DNA of 64,000 bases from assembly GCA_947628665.1 (NCBI GenBank), contig CANRAU010000005.1, positions 1-64,000 on the forward strand, written 5' to 3'. Of the stretch, positions 40,800-49,660 are shown in pieces; positions within the stretch are counted from its first letter, which is position 1, and each line of letters opens with the position of its first letter. The translations under genes and the position numbers were made by a program. The notes under the pieces were generated by a model, which saw only the letters and a list, made by a program, of their open reading frames with translations, was not told the origin of the DNA and did no database searches. Source of the stretch: an uncultured Clostridia bacterium. Lineage in GTDB: Bacteria > Bacillota > Clostridia > Oscillospirales > Acutalibacteraceae.

Positions 40800-42842
40800 A
40801 TGGCAAAAATTCAAAAATTACCCCGGGAGATCGCCCGCCTGATCGCCGCAGGCGAAGTGGTGGAGCGTCCGGCCTCCGTTGCCAAGGAGCTTTTGGAAAA
40901 TGCCATTGACGCGGGCGCGTCGGAGATCACGCTGGAAATTCAGAACGGCGGGGTGCGCTTTTTGCGCATTACCGATAACGGCTGCGGCATCGCGCGCGAG
41001 GACGTGCCAAACGCCTTTGTGCGGCACGCGACCAGCAAGATCAGCAGTGCGGACGATTTGGACGCGATCTGCACCCTCGGCTTTCGCGGCGAAGCGTTGG
41101 CGAGCGTCGCGGCGGTGGCGCACGTCGAAATGATGACCAAAACCGCCGAGGAATTCGCGGGGACGCGCATCGTTATAGAGGGCGGCGAGCAGGTCTCCCT
41201 CTCGGACGCGGGATGCCCGAACGGCACGACGCTGATCGTCCGCGACCTGTTTTACAATACGCCCGCACGGATGAAATTCTTAAAAACCGACCGCGCCGAA
41301 GGCTCGGCGGTCGCAGCGGTGGCGGATCATATCGCGCTGTCCCATCCCGAAATTGCGCTGCGCTTTATCAAAGACGGCAAGCAAACGCTTTGTACGCCCG
41401 GAAACGGCGACGTGCTGTCGTGCATTCACGCCGTATACGGCAGGGAATTCGCGCAGACGCTCATCCCCGTTTCGTATACCCTGCACGGCATTTCGGTGCG
41501 CGGCTATGTGTCCAAACCCCACCATGCGCGCGGCTCGGCGTCCATGCAGCATTTCTTTGTCAATGACCGGTATATCAAGACCCGCTCGGGCGCGGCGGCC
41601 TTGCATGAGGCCTATAAAAACGCCATGATGGTGGGCAAATACCCCGCGTGCGTGCTGTTTTTGCAGATCCCGCCCGAAACGGTGGACGTCAACGTGCATC
41701 CCGCCAAAACCGAGGTGCGCTTCTCCGAGGAGAAAAGCGTATTTGACGCGATCTATTACGCGGTGAAAAATGCGCTTTCGGGGGATGCTTCACGACCGCA
41801 GGCGCGGCTGCCGCAGCAAAAACGCGCCCAAGGGTCGCTCCTCCGTCCCACGCAGCCTACGGCACAGCAAATTTCCATTCGGGAAACACGCGATCTGCTC
41901 CGTGTTTCCCAAGAACCCGAAAAGACGGCGGCAACGCCTGACAAGTCAAAGGACTTTACATATATTTCTAATGACAAGCCCACAGATTCCCGAAAACCGC
42001 AGGCACGCGAGATCAAGGCGTATACTGCTTTCCTGCACGATACGAAAGAGGCTTACGCCGAAACGGACGCGCTCGATCTGTCCGTGCGCACGGCAAAAGC
42101 TCCTGCGCCCGCAGATGCACCGTCCGCACCCGTGAACGGGGAAACGGTCTCGCCGCCGGAGCAGTCCGCCGCCCCCGAATTCGCGGCGGAATCCACGCCG
42201 ACAGCGCCCGTTTCGGCAGCAGAACCCCAAGCAGTCCCGCGCCGAAATGCGGATGCGCCGCAAATGGATACACCGCCGTTTCGCCTGATCGGCGAAGCCT
42301 TCAAAACCTATATTTTCGCGGAATGCGAGGGCAAGCTGCTGCTCATAGACAAGCACGCCGCACACGAGCGGATGCTGTTTAACGCGCTGAAAAAAGAAAA
42401 CGGCAATGCGGGCAGCCAAATGCTGCTTGCGCCCGTGACCGTGACGTTGAGCAAAGAGGAATACGCCGCTGTGATCGCCCATACGGACGTTTTTACACAG
42501 GCGGGCTTTGAATTGGAGGATTTCGGCGAGGGGAGCGTGCGCGTGCGCGCCTGCCCGTTGAACCTCGAAACCGAGGACGTCACCGCGCTCGTCACCGAGA
42601 TCGCGGGCTATTTGCTCAAAAACAAGCGGGAAGTGCTGTCACAGAAGCTCGATTGGATCTACCATTCCATGGCGTGCCGCGCGGCGATCAAGGCGGGCGA
42701 CGATACGCAGGACGCAGAATTGTACGCGTTCGTGCAAAAACTGCTTGCGGATGCCGAGGTGCGGTACTGTCCCCACGGCAGACCCGTACTCGTGGAGCTG
42801 ACGCGCCGCGATTTGGATCGCTGGTTCGGGAGGCTTCCGTAA
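40800..42842 (+). CDS. mutL: DNA mismatch repair protein MutL (endonuclease type)
   Basis: MutL links MutS to strand incision. The 680 residues have a GHKL ATPase domain (NAIDAGAS, DNGCGI, GFRGEAL, up to about 330), a long Pro/Ala/Glu-rich linker (about 335-490) and a dimerisation/endonuclease domain. The latter carries DKHAAHE (D517-E523), ACRAAIKAGD, YCPHGRP and the C-terminal RWFGR. This is the methyl-independent nicking type. Oddity: in the metal motif DQHA(X)2E(X)4E the last Glu is Asn (N528) and the second residue is Lys. The ATG at 40800 has GGAGACGGAGG upstream. Its stop shares one base with the miaA start. Confidence 0.96.
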   Translation: MAKIQKLPREIARLIAAGEVVERPASVAKELLENAIDAGASEITLEIQNGGVRFLRITDNGCGIAREDVPNAFVRHATSKISSADDLDAICTLGFRGEALASVAAVAHVEMMTKTAEEFAGTRIVIEGGEQVSLSDAGCPNGTTLIVRDLFYNTPARMKFLKTDRAEGSAVAAVADHIALSHPEIALRFIKDGKQTLCTPGNGDVLSCIHAVYGREFAQTLIPVSYTLHGISVRGYVSKPHHARGSASMQHFFVNDRYIKTRSGAAALHEAYKNAMMVGKYPACVLFLQIPPETVDVNVHPAKTEVRFSEEKSVFDAIYYAVKNALSGDASRPQARLPQQKRAQGSLLRPTQPTAQQISIRETRDLLRVSQEPEKTAATPDKSKDFTYISNDKPTDSRKPQAREIKAYTAFLHDTKEAYAETDALDLSVRTAKAPAPADAPSAPVNGETVSPPEQSAAPEFAAESTPTAPVSAAEPQAVPRRNADAPQMDTPPFRLIGEAFKTYIFAECEGKLLLIDKHAAHERMLFNALKKENGNAGSQMLLAPVTVTLSKEEYAAVIAHTDVFTQAGFELEDFGEGSVRVRACPLNLETEDVTALVTEIAGYLLKNKREVLSQKLDWIYHSMACRAAIKAGDDTQDAELYAFVQKLLADAEVRYCPHGRPVLVELTRRDLDRWFGRLP

Positions 42843-43789
42843 TGCAGAGCATTCCCGTACTGGTTATCGTCGGGCCGACCGCGTCGGGCAAAACCGCGCT
42901 GTCCATTGAACTTGCCAAGCGCTTGGACGGCGAGATCATTTCCGCCGATTCCATGCAGATCTACAAAGGCATGGATATTGCCACGGCGAAGCCAACCAAA
43001 GAAGAAATGCAGGGCATTCCCCATCATATGCTGGGAATACTTGCCCCCGAAACGCCTTACAGCGTCGCGCAATACTGTGCGGACGCGGGCGCGTGCATTC
43101 GGCAGGTGGCTTCGCGCGGAAAACTGCCGATCCTCGTCGGCGGCACGGGGCTTTACATCGACCATTTGCTCCAAAACACCCAATTCATAGAAACGCCTGC
43201 CGATTTCGCGCTGCGCGAACAGCTCGACGCCCGTTATGAAACCGAGGGCGGGGAGGCTATGCATCACGCTCTTGCGGCGTTCGACCCCGAAACCGCCGCG
43301 CGTCTGCACCCGAACAACAAAAAACGCATCCTGCGCGCGTTTGAGGTGTACGCCTTAACGGGGCAGACGATGTCCGAGGCGGTCAAGGCGTCAAAAAGCG
43401 AGCCGTCGCCCTATCGGCCTTTGTATATCGGCATCCGCTTTCGCGACCGCGCCGTTTTGTATGACCGCATCGACCGCCGCGTGGACGCCATGCTCGAAGC
43501 GGGACTGCTTACGGAGGCAAAAGCCTTTTTCCGCGTATATGGAGCGGATGCGGCGTCGGCGGCGCAGGCCATTGGGTATAAAGAGCTTCGCCCCTATTTG
43601 CAGGGGGAAATGTCCCTCTCGGACGCGACGGAGCATTTGAAACGCGCGACGCGCAACTACGCAAAACGCCAGATCACCTGGTTCAAACGCAATACACAAA
43701 TCCATTGGCTTGATTTTGACGCCTGTACGCAGGAAGAATTCCTGAACAGCGCGCTTGAAATCGCAAAAACGGTGAACGAACATGGCTGA
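42842..43789 (+). CDS. miaA: tRNA dimethylallyltransferase
   Basis: MiaA transfers a dimethylallyl group from DMAPP to A37 of tRNAs, producing i6A, the substrate of MiaB. The 315 residues have the P-loop VGPTASGKTALS (residues 9-20), ISADSMQIYKGMDI, the conserved PHHMLGI, GGTGLYI and the C-terminal RNYAKRQITWFK. The ATG at 42842 shares a base with the mutL stop (TAATG), after GGGAGG. Its end overlaps the HlyD-like gene by eight bases. Confidence 0.97.
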   Translation: MQSIPVLVIVGPTASGKTALSIELAKRLDGEIISADSMQIYKGMDIATAKPTKEEMQGIPHHMLGILAPETPYSVAQYCADAGACIRQVASRGKLPILVGGTGLYIDHLLQNTQFIETPADFALREQLDARYETEGGEAMHHALAAFDPETAARLHPNNKKRILRAFEVYALTGQTMSEAVKASKSEPSPYRPLYIGIRFRDRAVLYDRIDRRVDAMLEAGLLTEAKAFFRVYGADAASAAQAIGYKELRPYLQGEMSLSDATEHLKRATRNYAKRQITWFKRNTQIHWLDFDACTQEEFLNSALEIAKTVNEHG

Positions 43790-45062
43790 ACAAAAACAAA
43801 CCGAAACAAACGTCATCGATCTGCACCCCAAACGCCGATCCGCGACCCCCTTGTATGTGCTGCTGGCGGTGGCGTTGATCGCCGTGTGCATTTATCAAAT
43901 CTTTAAAATCAACTATACGCCCGTCAAGACCGAGATCGCGCTCCAAAAGACGATCTCCCGCTCTGCGACCACGGAAGCCTTCGTGGCGCGGGATGAGACG
44001 TATATCACCGCCAACGTCAGCGGGACGCTCGTTCCTTTGGTAGCCGACGGCAAACGCGTGGCGCGCGGCGACAACGTCGCGGTGGTGTTCACCTCCGAGG
44101 ATTCCGCGCGCACCTATTCCCAAATGCAGGAACTCCAGACGCAGATCGCCTATTATGAATCGCTCAAAAATAAGATCGGCATTCAGACAAGCGACGTGGA
44201 GGCTTTGGATGACCGCATTTATTCCGCGTGTGAAAGCTATGTGCGGGCGGCCGCCTCGGTAACCGTAGACGGCCTCGACGTCTATTCGGACGCGGTCTGC
44301 GAGGCGATCACCTCCCGCCAGCTGTCGACGGGAACGGTCATTGACCCGACCGAGAAGCTCGCGGCGCTGCACACGCAGCTGGCCGCGCTGCAAGAGAACG
44401 CGGGCGGCTACACCACCGTGCAGGCGAACAATCCCGGATACTACATCGCGCATGTGGACGGTTACGAAAATGCCATCCCATATGCGGACGCAAAAACGGC
44501 GGACGGCGAAACGATCGAGCGGCTTTTAGAGATGTCGCCCGTACCGTCTGCCCAGCTGCAAAACTGCATGGGAAAGCTGGTCGATAGCTTCAACTGGTAT
44601 TTCCTGTGCATTTTGGATACCGAATCCGCCGCAGGGCTGCAAACCGGCAAAAGCGTCACCGTGGAATTCCCCCTGACCGCCGCCGAAAGCATTTCGGCGC
44701 AGGTCGTATCCATGCAGAATTTCGGCACGGACAAAGTCGCTGTGGTGCTTTGCTCCAATTTGATGAACACGCAGTACGCGGGGCTTCGCAAAGAGCAGAT
44801 CCGTTTGGTGCTTGAAAGCTTTACGGGGCTTCAGGTCAGCAATCGGGCGATTCGCGAGGTGAACGGCGAAAAGGGCGTCTACATCGTCAGCGGCAATATC
44901 ATAAAATTCAAAAAAATCCATATTGCGTATTCGGATGCACAGTATTCCGTCTGCGTCACACCGAAGAATGAAAACGGCGCGGATGAAAGCGGCTATGTCT
45001 CCCTGTACGACGAAGTGATTGTGGAAGGGACGGATCTGTATGACGGAAAAATCTTGGATTGA
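43782..45062 (+). CDS. HlyD-like membrane-anchored protein of the division cluster
   Basis: A 426-residue protein. A 24-residue cytoplasmic N-terminus is followed by one membrane helix (PLYVLLAVALIAVCIYQIF), then an extracellular part with a barrel-sandwich half (VSGTLVPLVADGKRVARGD near residue 72) typical of HlyD/RND adaptor proteins, a helical hairpin (105-200) and C-terminal beta-rich domains with VSNRAIREVNGEKGVYIV. No ABC or RND transporter is adjacent. In several Clostridia such a gene stands before yggS-sepF, so a role at the division site or envelope is possible but unproven. It overlaps miaA by 8 bp and yggS by 23 bp. Confidence 0.78.
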   Translation: MAEQKQTETNVIDLHPKRRSATPLYVLLAVALIAVCIYQIFKINYTPVKTEIALQKTISRSATTEAFVARDETYITANVSGTLVPLVADGKRVARGDNVAVVFTSEDSARTYSQMQELQTQIAYYESLKNKIGIQTSDVEALDDRIYSACESYVRAAASVTVDGLDVYSDAVCEAITSRQLSTGTVIDPTEKLAALHTQLAALQENAGGYTTVQANNPGYYIAHVDGYENAIPYADAKTADGETIERLLEMSPVPSAQLQNCMGKLVDSFNWYFLCILDTESAAGLQTGKSVTVEFPLTAAESISAQVVSMQNFGTDKVAVVLCSNLMNTQYAGLRKEQIRLVLESFTGLQVSNRAIREVNGEKGVYIVSGNIIKFKKIHIAYSDAQYSVCVTPKNENGADESGYVSLYDEVIVEGTDLYDGKILD

Positions 45063-45765
45063 CGAGAAATTCCAAGACATCGAATACAATTTGAAAGCGA
45101 TTCGGGAAGAAATTGCCAGGGCCGCGGCGCTCTCCGGGCGCAGCGAACAGGACATCGACTTCATGGCCGTGACCAAAACCGTCGATGAAATGTTTATCAA
45201 CCACGCCATTGCCTGCGGCATCACGCTCATAGGCGAAAACAAGGTGCAGGAAATGCTGCGCAAAAAGCCGAATCTGCACCTTTCGGGCGTCCGCAAAAAT
45301 CTGATCGGTCATTTGCAGTCCAACAAGGCCGCGCAGATCGTCGGCGAGGTCGATATGATCGAATCGGTCGATTCCGTAAAAATCGCGCGCGAGATCGGCA
45401 AGCAGTCCTGTAAAAAGGGACTGGTCACCGATGTGCTTATAGAAGTCAACATCGGCCGCGAGGAGAGCAAAACCGGATTTCTGCCCGAAGCGACGCCCGA
45501 AGCCGTCGCCGAGATCGCCGAAATCGCGGGCGTACATGTCTGCGGACTTATGACGATCCCGCCGATTTGCGAAAAAAACACAGAACTTTGTAAATTTTTT
45601 ACAAATATATACAATATGTATGTTGACATCGGCTCAAAAAAATTAGATAATGTATCTATGAATGTTCTGTCCATGGGCATGTCCGGTGATTACGCCGAGG
45701 CCATTCGGATGGGATCCAATCACATACGAGTAGGCTCGAAAATTTTCGGGCCGAGGATATATTAA
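45040..45765 (+). CDS. YggS family pyridoxal phosphate homeostasis protein
   Basis: A 241-residue PLPBP family protein, a single-domain alanine-racemase-like barrel that binds PLP through the Lys in FMAVTKTV (about residue 40) and has IGENKVQE, HLQSNKAAQIV and MGMSGDYAEAIRMGSNHIRVG. It has no known catalytic activity and keeps PLP and amino acid pools balanced. The ATG at 45040 lies inside the end of the HlyD-like gene and follows GGAAGGGACGG. In Firmicutes yggS (ylmE) precedes sepF (ylmF), as here; ylmG and ylmH are missing from this copy of the cluster. Confidence 0.95.
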   Translation: MTEKSWIDEKFQDIEYNLKAIREEIARAAALSGRSEQDIDFMAVTKTVDEMFINHAIACGITLIGENKVQEMLRKKPNLHLSGVRKNLIGHLQSNKAAQIVGEVDMIESVDSVKIAREIGKQSCKKGLVTDVLIEVNIGREESKTGFLPEATPEAVAEIAEIAGVHVCGLMTIPPICEKNTELCKFFTNIYNMYVDIGSKKLDNVSMNVLSMGMSGDYAEAIRMGSNHIRVGSKIFGPRIY

Positions 45766-45780
45766 GCAGGAGGATGTTGC

Positions 45781-46242
45781 ATGAGTTTCTTAGACAAGGT
45801 CAAGAACATGGTCAATGTTTCTGAGGACGATTATTACGACGAGCTGGAATCCGACGATTTCCAGGCGGAAGCGCAGCAGGACGATTACGAAGAACCCCGC
45901 CGCCAATCGCACCGCGCGCGCGAATCCAAGGGTACGCCCGACAATGTGGTGAATATCCATACGACCGCGCAGTTGCAGGTGGTGCTTGCCAAGCCCGAGA
46001 GCTTTGAAGAAGCCAGAGCGGTCGCCGATAATCTGAATGAGAAACGCACCGTGGTACTCAATTTGGAATCCGCCAACCGCGACGTTGCACGCCGTCTTGT
46101 CGATTTCCTTTCGGGCGTCGCTTATGCAAACGGCGGCCAGTTCAAGCGCGTTGCAAACAGCACGTTCATCATTACGCCCTATAACGTCAATGTGATGGGC
46201 GACCTGTTAGACGAGTTGGAAAACAACGGCGTGTTCTTTTAA
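45781..46242 (+). CDS. sepF: Cell division protein SepF
   Basis: SepF tethers FtsZ to the membrane and shapes the division septum. The 153 residues have the short N-terminal membrane-targeting helix (MSFLDKVKNMVNVSEDDYYD), an acidic linker rich in Asp, Glu and Arg, and the conserved SepF core starting VVNIHTTAQLQVVLAKPESF (given here in parts) through TVVLNLESANRDVARRLVDF and SGVAYANGG. The binding site AGGAGG precedes the ATG. Confidence 0.96.
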   Translation: MSFLDKVKNMVNVSEDDYYDELESDDFQAEAQQDDYEEPRRQSHRARESKGTPDNVVNIHTTAQLQVVLAKPESFEEARAVADNLNEKRTVVLNLESANRDVARRLVDFLSGVAYANGGQFKRVANSTFIITPYNVNVMGDLLDELENNGVFF

Positions 46243-46277
46243 TCAATAAAACAAAGTAGATTGGTGGAATCGGAATT

Positions 46278-47345
46278 ATGCTTACTCCCGATGTTGTAAA
46301 GTCCAAAATATTTCAGGTGTCCGGGCGCGGCGCTTACCGCGCCGACGACGTAGACGCGTTCTTTGCTGAAGTGTCCGCCTCCTATGAGCAGATGTTCCGG
46401 GAAAACGGAGAGCTGATCAAGAAAATCAGTATTTTGGCGAATAAGGTAGAACAGTACAAAGAAGAAGAGGATTCCCTGCGCAAGGCGTTGATCTCCGCGC
46501 AGACGCTGGCGGATAAGATCGTGAAGGACGCGCGCGACAGCGTCGAGGGAACGGTCGAAAAAGCGCAGGCGGACGCCGACGAGATGCGCGCCAAGGCCGA
46601 GGGCGAGGCGAAAGAGATCGTAGACAAGGCCAAAGCCGAAGCCGAAACCGTGATTTTGCAGAGCAAAAAGGACGCGGACGAAATTCTCGGCGCGGTCAAC
46701 CGCAAGGTCATGAAAGAAAGTCTCGAATTTGAGATGCTGCAGAAGAAAGCATCGGACTTCCGCGCGAGCCTTTTGGGACTTTACAAAGAGCATCTGCGTT
46801 CCATCAACGCCATTCCGGAATATGCGGAGAAGGAAACCCCCGCACAGGAGCAGGAAACGCCCGAACAGGATAAAGAAGCCGCTGCGGCGAATGACGTTCC
46901 CGTGAACGACGACGCCGAAGAAGCTCCCGCTCCTTCAACCGCAGAACCGGCCGAGTCGGAAGAGACGCAGGCGACGGCTGAAAGCGAAGAACCCGCAGAA
47001 CCCGAAGAGCCTGCCAAAGCCGAAGCGCCGGAACAGGCTGCGCCCGACAGCGCAGACAGTGAAACCGCCGCTGCCGTCACAGAGGAAGTCCTGGAGGATG
47101 TCTCCTCCGATGCGCACGAGGCGCAATCGCTGTTCGATGCGGATGAGGACGGATTTTCTTTGGATTTGAGCGCTTTGGACGACGAAGAACCTGCGCCCGC
47201 CGTGTCTGACAGCGCACCCGCCGCGCCGGTACTCGGCTATGCGAAGATCGAGGATGCCGAGGAGCCGTCCGCAGACGACAACGACGCAGACGACGATGAA
47301 GATGACGATCTCGGTCTGTTCAAGAGCTTTTTCAGGAAAAAATAA
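46278..47345 (+). CDS. divIVA: DivIVA domain protein with long acidic C-terminus
   Basis: DivIVA binds curved membrane at septa and poles and organises division and growth. The 355 residues have the N-terminal DivIVA domain (MLTPDVVKSKIFQVSGRGAY, then DVDAFFAEVSASYEQM), a coiled coil (about 30-175) and an unusually long Glu/Ala/Pro-rich tail (about 185-340) ending in the basic LFKSFFRKK. The tail resembles SepIVA/GpsB-type variants with disordered regions. It starts 35 bp after sepF. Confidence 0.92.
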   Translation: MLTPDVVKSKIFQVSGRGAYRADDVDAFFAEVSASYEQMFRENGELIKKISILANKVEQYKEEEDSLRKALISAQTLADKIVKDARDSVEGTVEKAQADADEMRAKAEGEAKEIVDKAKAEAETVILQSKKDADEILGAVNRKVMKESLEFEMLQKKASDFRASLLGLYKEHLRSINAIPEYAEKETPAQEQETPEQDKEAAAANDVPVNDDAEEAPAPSTAEPAESEETQATAESEEPAEPEEPAKAEAPEQAAPDSADSETAAAVTEEVLEDVSSDAHEAQSLFDADEDGFSLDLSALDDEEPAPAVSDSAPAAPVLGYAKIEDAEEPSADDNDADDDEDDDLGLFKSFFRKK

Positions 47346-47408
47346 GCGACGATCCGAAACGGCGCTTTTTTGGCGCACCTATGCAATATGACCTTTTGAG
47401 GTGGATCC

Positions 47409-47909
47409 ATGCTTTTCCTTGCTGCTTTGGCGATTGTTTTCCTGATCGCCGTTGATCAGCTTTTGAAATATTTTGCCGTTGTTTATTTGGAGCCGATAGG
47501 TAGTTTTCCGCTTTTCGACCGTATTTTGCAATTGTCCTATGTCGAGAACACCGGAGCCGCTTTCGGCTCCTTCAGTGCGTATACGACGCTGTTGTCCGTT
47601 TTCACGGGCATTGTGCTGCTGGCGGGCTTTGCGGTGCTGTTTTCGGGTAAGCTGAAAAGCTATTGGACGCAGGCCGCGGCGGTTTTGATCCTTTCGGGCG
47701 GCACAAGCAATCTCATAGACCGCGTATTTCGCGGCTATGTGATCGATTATATCGAACCGCTGTTTGTTCGCTTTGCGGTATTCAACTTTGCCGATATGCT
47801 CGTCTGCGTCGGCGCGGCGATTTGGATCATTTATCTGATCTATGAAATGATCGCGGACGCCCGCAGACCGCTGCTTACGGAAACGGAGCGCGAAAATGCA
47901 GGCGATTGA
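47409..47909 (+). CDS. lspA: Lipoprotein signal peptidase
   Basis: LspA cleaves signal peptides of prolipoproteins after lipidation. The 166 residues have four membrane helices, the conserved N-terminal AVDQLLKYF, YVENTGAAFG, and the two catalytic regions GGTSNLIDRVFRG..VIDY (D104, D113) and FNFADMLVCVG (D129). A lipoprotein substrate with a good lipobox is encoded at 61837. Its end overlaps the pseudouridine synthase start by 14 bp. Confidence 0.97.
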   Translation: MLFLAALAIVFLIAVDQLLKYFAVVYLEPIGSFPLFDRILQLSYVENTGAAFGSFSAYTTLLSVFTGIVLLAGFAVLFSGKLKSYWTQAAAVLILSGGTSNLIDRVFRGYVIDYIEPLFVRFAVFNFADMLVCVGAAIWIIYLIYEMIADARRPLLTETERENAGD

Positions 47910-48819
47910 TATTTTGGTCGATCCCGAATTTGCGGGCGAGCGGCTGGATAAATATCTGCTGCGGATCTTCCCCGACAGTTCCCGTACCGCGCTGCAAAAG
48001 GCCATTGACGCGGGCAACGCCTTGGTTTTCGGCAAGCCGGTCTCCAAGAGCTACCGCCTGCGCGCGGACGATATGCTGTCCTTTTTCCCTTTGCAGGTCA
48101 AAGATATGCAGGTCGAGCCGCAGAATATCCCGCTCGACGTCGTTTACGAGGACGACGATCTGCTGGTCGTCAACAAGCCCAAGGGCATGGTGGTGCATCC
48201 CGCACCGGGTAACCCCGACAAAACGCTTGTCAACGCGCTCTTGTACCACTGCGGCAGCAGCCTGTCCGGAATCGGCGGCGTGCTGCGACCCGGCATTGTC
48301 CATCGAATCGATAAGGACACAAGCGGGCTGTTGATCGTCGCCAAAAATGATTTTGCACACCGTGCGCTTGCCGAGCAGATCGCGGCGCACACCTTTACGC
48401 GCGAATACCGCGCCATCGTCACGGGGCATTTGAAGGAAGCGAACGGTACGGTGATCGCGCCCATCGGGCGGCATCCGAAGGATCGCAAGAAAATGGCCGT
48501 GACAGACCAAAACGCCAAAAACGCCGTAACGCATTACGAAACGCTGGAAACCTACGTCGGCTACTCGTATTTGCGTCTGCGGCTGGAAACGGGCAGAACG
48601 CACCAAATTCGCGTGCATATGGCGTATCTCGGGCATCCGCTCGCGGGGGATGCTGTGTACGGACACCCGACCAAAGCAGAGCTTGCACTTTGCGGGCAAT
48701 GCCTGCATGCGGGCAAAATCGGCTTTGTACACCCGCGTTCGGGGGCGTACATGGAGTGGACGACTCCGCTGCCCGATTATTTTATACAGTTCCAAAGGAG
48801 ATTGTCTTTTGAAGACTGA
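47896..48819 (+). CDS. RluA family rRNA/tRNA pseudouridine synthase
   Basis: A 307-residue RluD-like synthase. The N-terminal S4 domain (residues 14-75, GERLDKYLLRIFPDSSRTAL) is followed by the catalytic domain with the motif GIVHRIDKDTSGLL, whose Asp is the nucleophile, then LETGRTHQIRVHMAYLGHPL and the C-terminal FVHPRSG. The order lspA-rluD-like is standard (ylyA/ylyB in B. subtilis, ylyB being this gene). The exact uridines cannot be read from the sequence. Confidence 0.95.
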   Translation: MQAIDILVDPEFAGERLDKYLLRIFPDSSRTALQKAIDAGNALVFGKPVSKSYRLRADDMLSFFPLQVKDMQVEPQNIPLDVVYEDDDLLVVNKPKGMVVHPAPGNPDKTLVNALLYHCGSSLSGIGGVLRPGIVHRIDKDTSGLLIVAKNDFAHRALAEQIAAHTFTREYRAIVTGHLKEANGTVIAPIGRHPKDRKKMAVTDQNAKNAVTHYETLETYVGYSYLRLRLETGRTHQIRVHMAYLGHPLAGDAVYGHPTKAELALCGQCLHAGKIGFVHPRSGAYMEWTTPLPDYFIQFQRRLSFED

Positions 48820-49660
48820 ATTGCAGACAAAAACCGATTTTTCCGATTGGCTCGTCGCTTCGGACATCGACGGTACGCTGAACAATAAGCTACGCCGCCT
48901 CCCGAAGCGCAATTATGAGCGTATTTGTGAATTTGTACAGGAGAAAAAAGGGCATTTTACCTTAGCCTCCGGCAGAAACATCAGCTCCATGCGCGGTCCG
49001 TTTCAGAACCTGCCGATCGCATCAACGCCGGCCGTGCTTTTGAACGGTGCGGGCATTTATGACTATGCGCATGAGCGCATGCTGCGCTTTCACCCGATCA
49101 ACGAAGCGGGCTATGAGATCGTCAAGGCCGCGATGAAAAAATTCCCCACGCTTGAGGTCGAAATTTTGACCAGCGACAGCGCATATACCATCAATGCAAA
49201 AGTATTTGCCAACATCATGCTGCAGGCGGATAAGCTGCCGCACCGCCGTTTCAAAAAGGCGGAGGAAGTCCCGCCCGACGATTGGGGCAAGGTGATCTTT
49301 CTCGGTATGCCGCCGCTGATTTCTGCGGTCAAGAAGTATCTGCTGTCCATTACCGACCCGAACGTCAATTTCATGTCCTCGTCCATTTCTTCCTTTGAAA
49401 TGCTCGAAAAGGGGATACACAAGGGCGTCGGCGTTATGGACATTGCCGAAATGTACGGTATCGAGAAAGCGCATACGGCCGCGATCGGCGACTATTTCAA
49501 CGATTACGAAATGCTCAAAACCGTGGGTCTTCCCGCCTGCTGCGGGCAAGCGCCCAAGGAAATGCACGCGATCGCCAAATTCCACGCCTGCCACTGCAAC
49601 AAAGGCGCGGTGGCGGATTTGCTCGAATATATCATGTATGATTATAAGGAGGGTGTCTAA
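48809..49660 (+). CDS. Cof-type HAD superfamily hydrolase
   Basis: A 283-residue HAD phosphatase with C2b cap. Motif I is ASDIDGTLNN (residues 14-23), followed by TLASGRN, then LNGAGIYDY, and the C-terminal KGVGVMDIAEMYGI and AIGDYFNDYEML (Asp pair of motif IV). Substrates of this class are sugar phosphates or nucleotides; the specific one is unknown. The start is TTG at 48809, eight bases after AAAGGAG, and the gene overlaps the synthase by 11 bp. Its stop shares one base with the transketolase start. Confidence 0.92.
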   Translation: MKTELQTKTDFSDWLVASDIDGTLNNKLRRLPKRNYERICEFVQEKKGHFTLASGRNISSMRGPFQNLPIASTPAVLLNGAGIYDYAHERMLRFHPINEAGYEIVKAAMKKFPTLEVEILTSDSAYTINAKVFANIMLQADKLPHRRFKKAEEVPPDDWGKVIFLGMPPLISAVKKYLLSITDPNVNFMSSSISSFEMLEKGIHKGVGVMDIAEMYGIEKAHTAAIGDYFNDYEMLKTVGLPACCGQAPKEMHAIAKFHACHCNKGAVADLLEYIMYDYKEGV

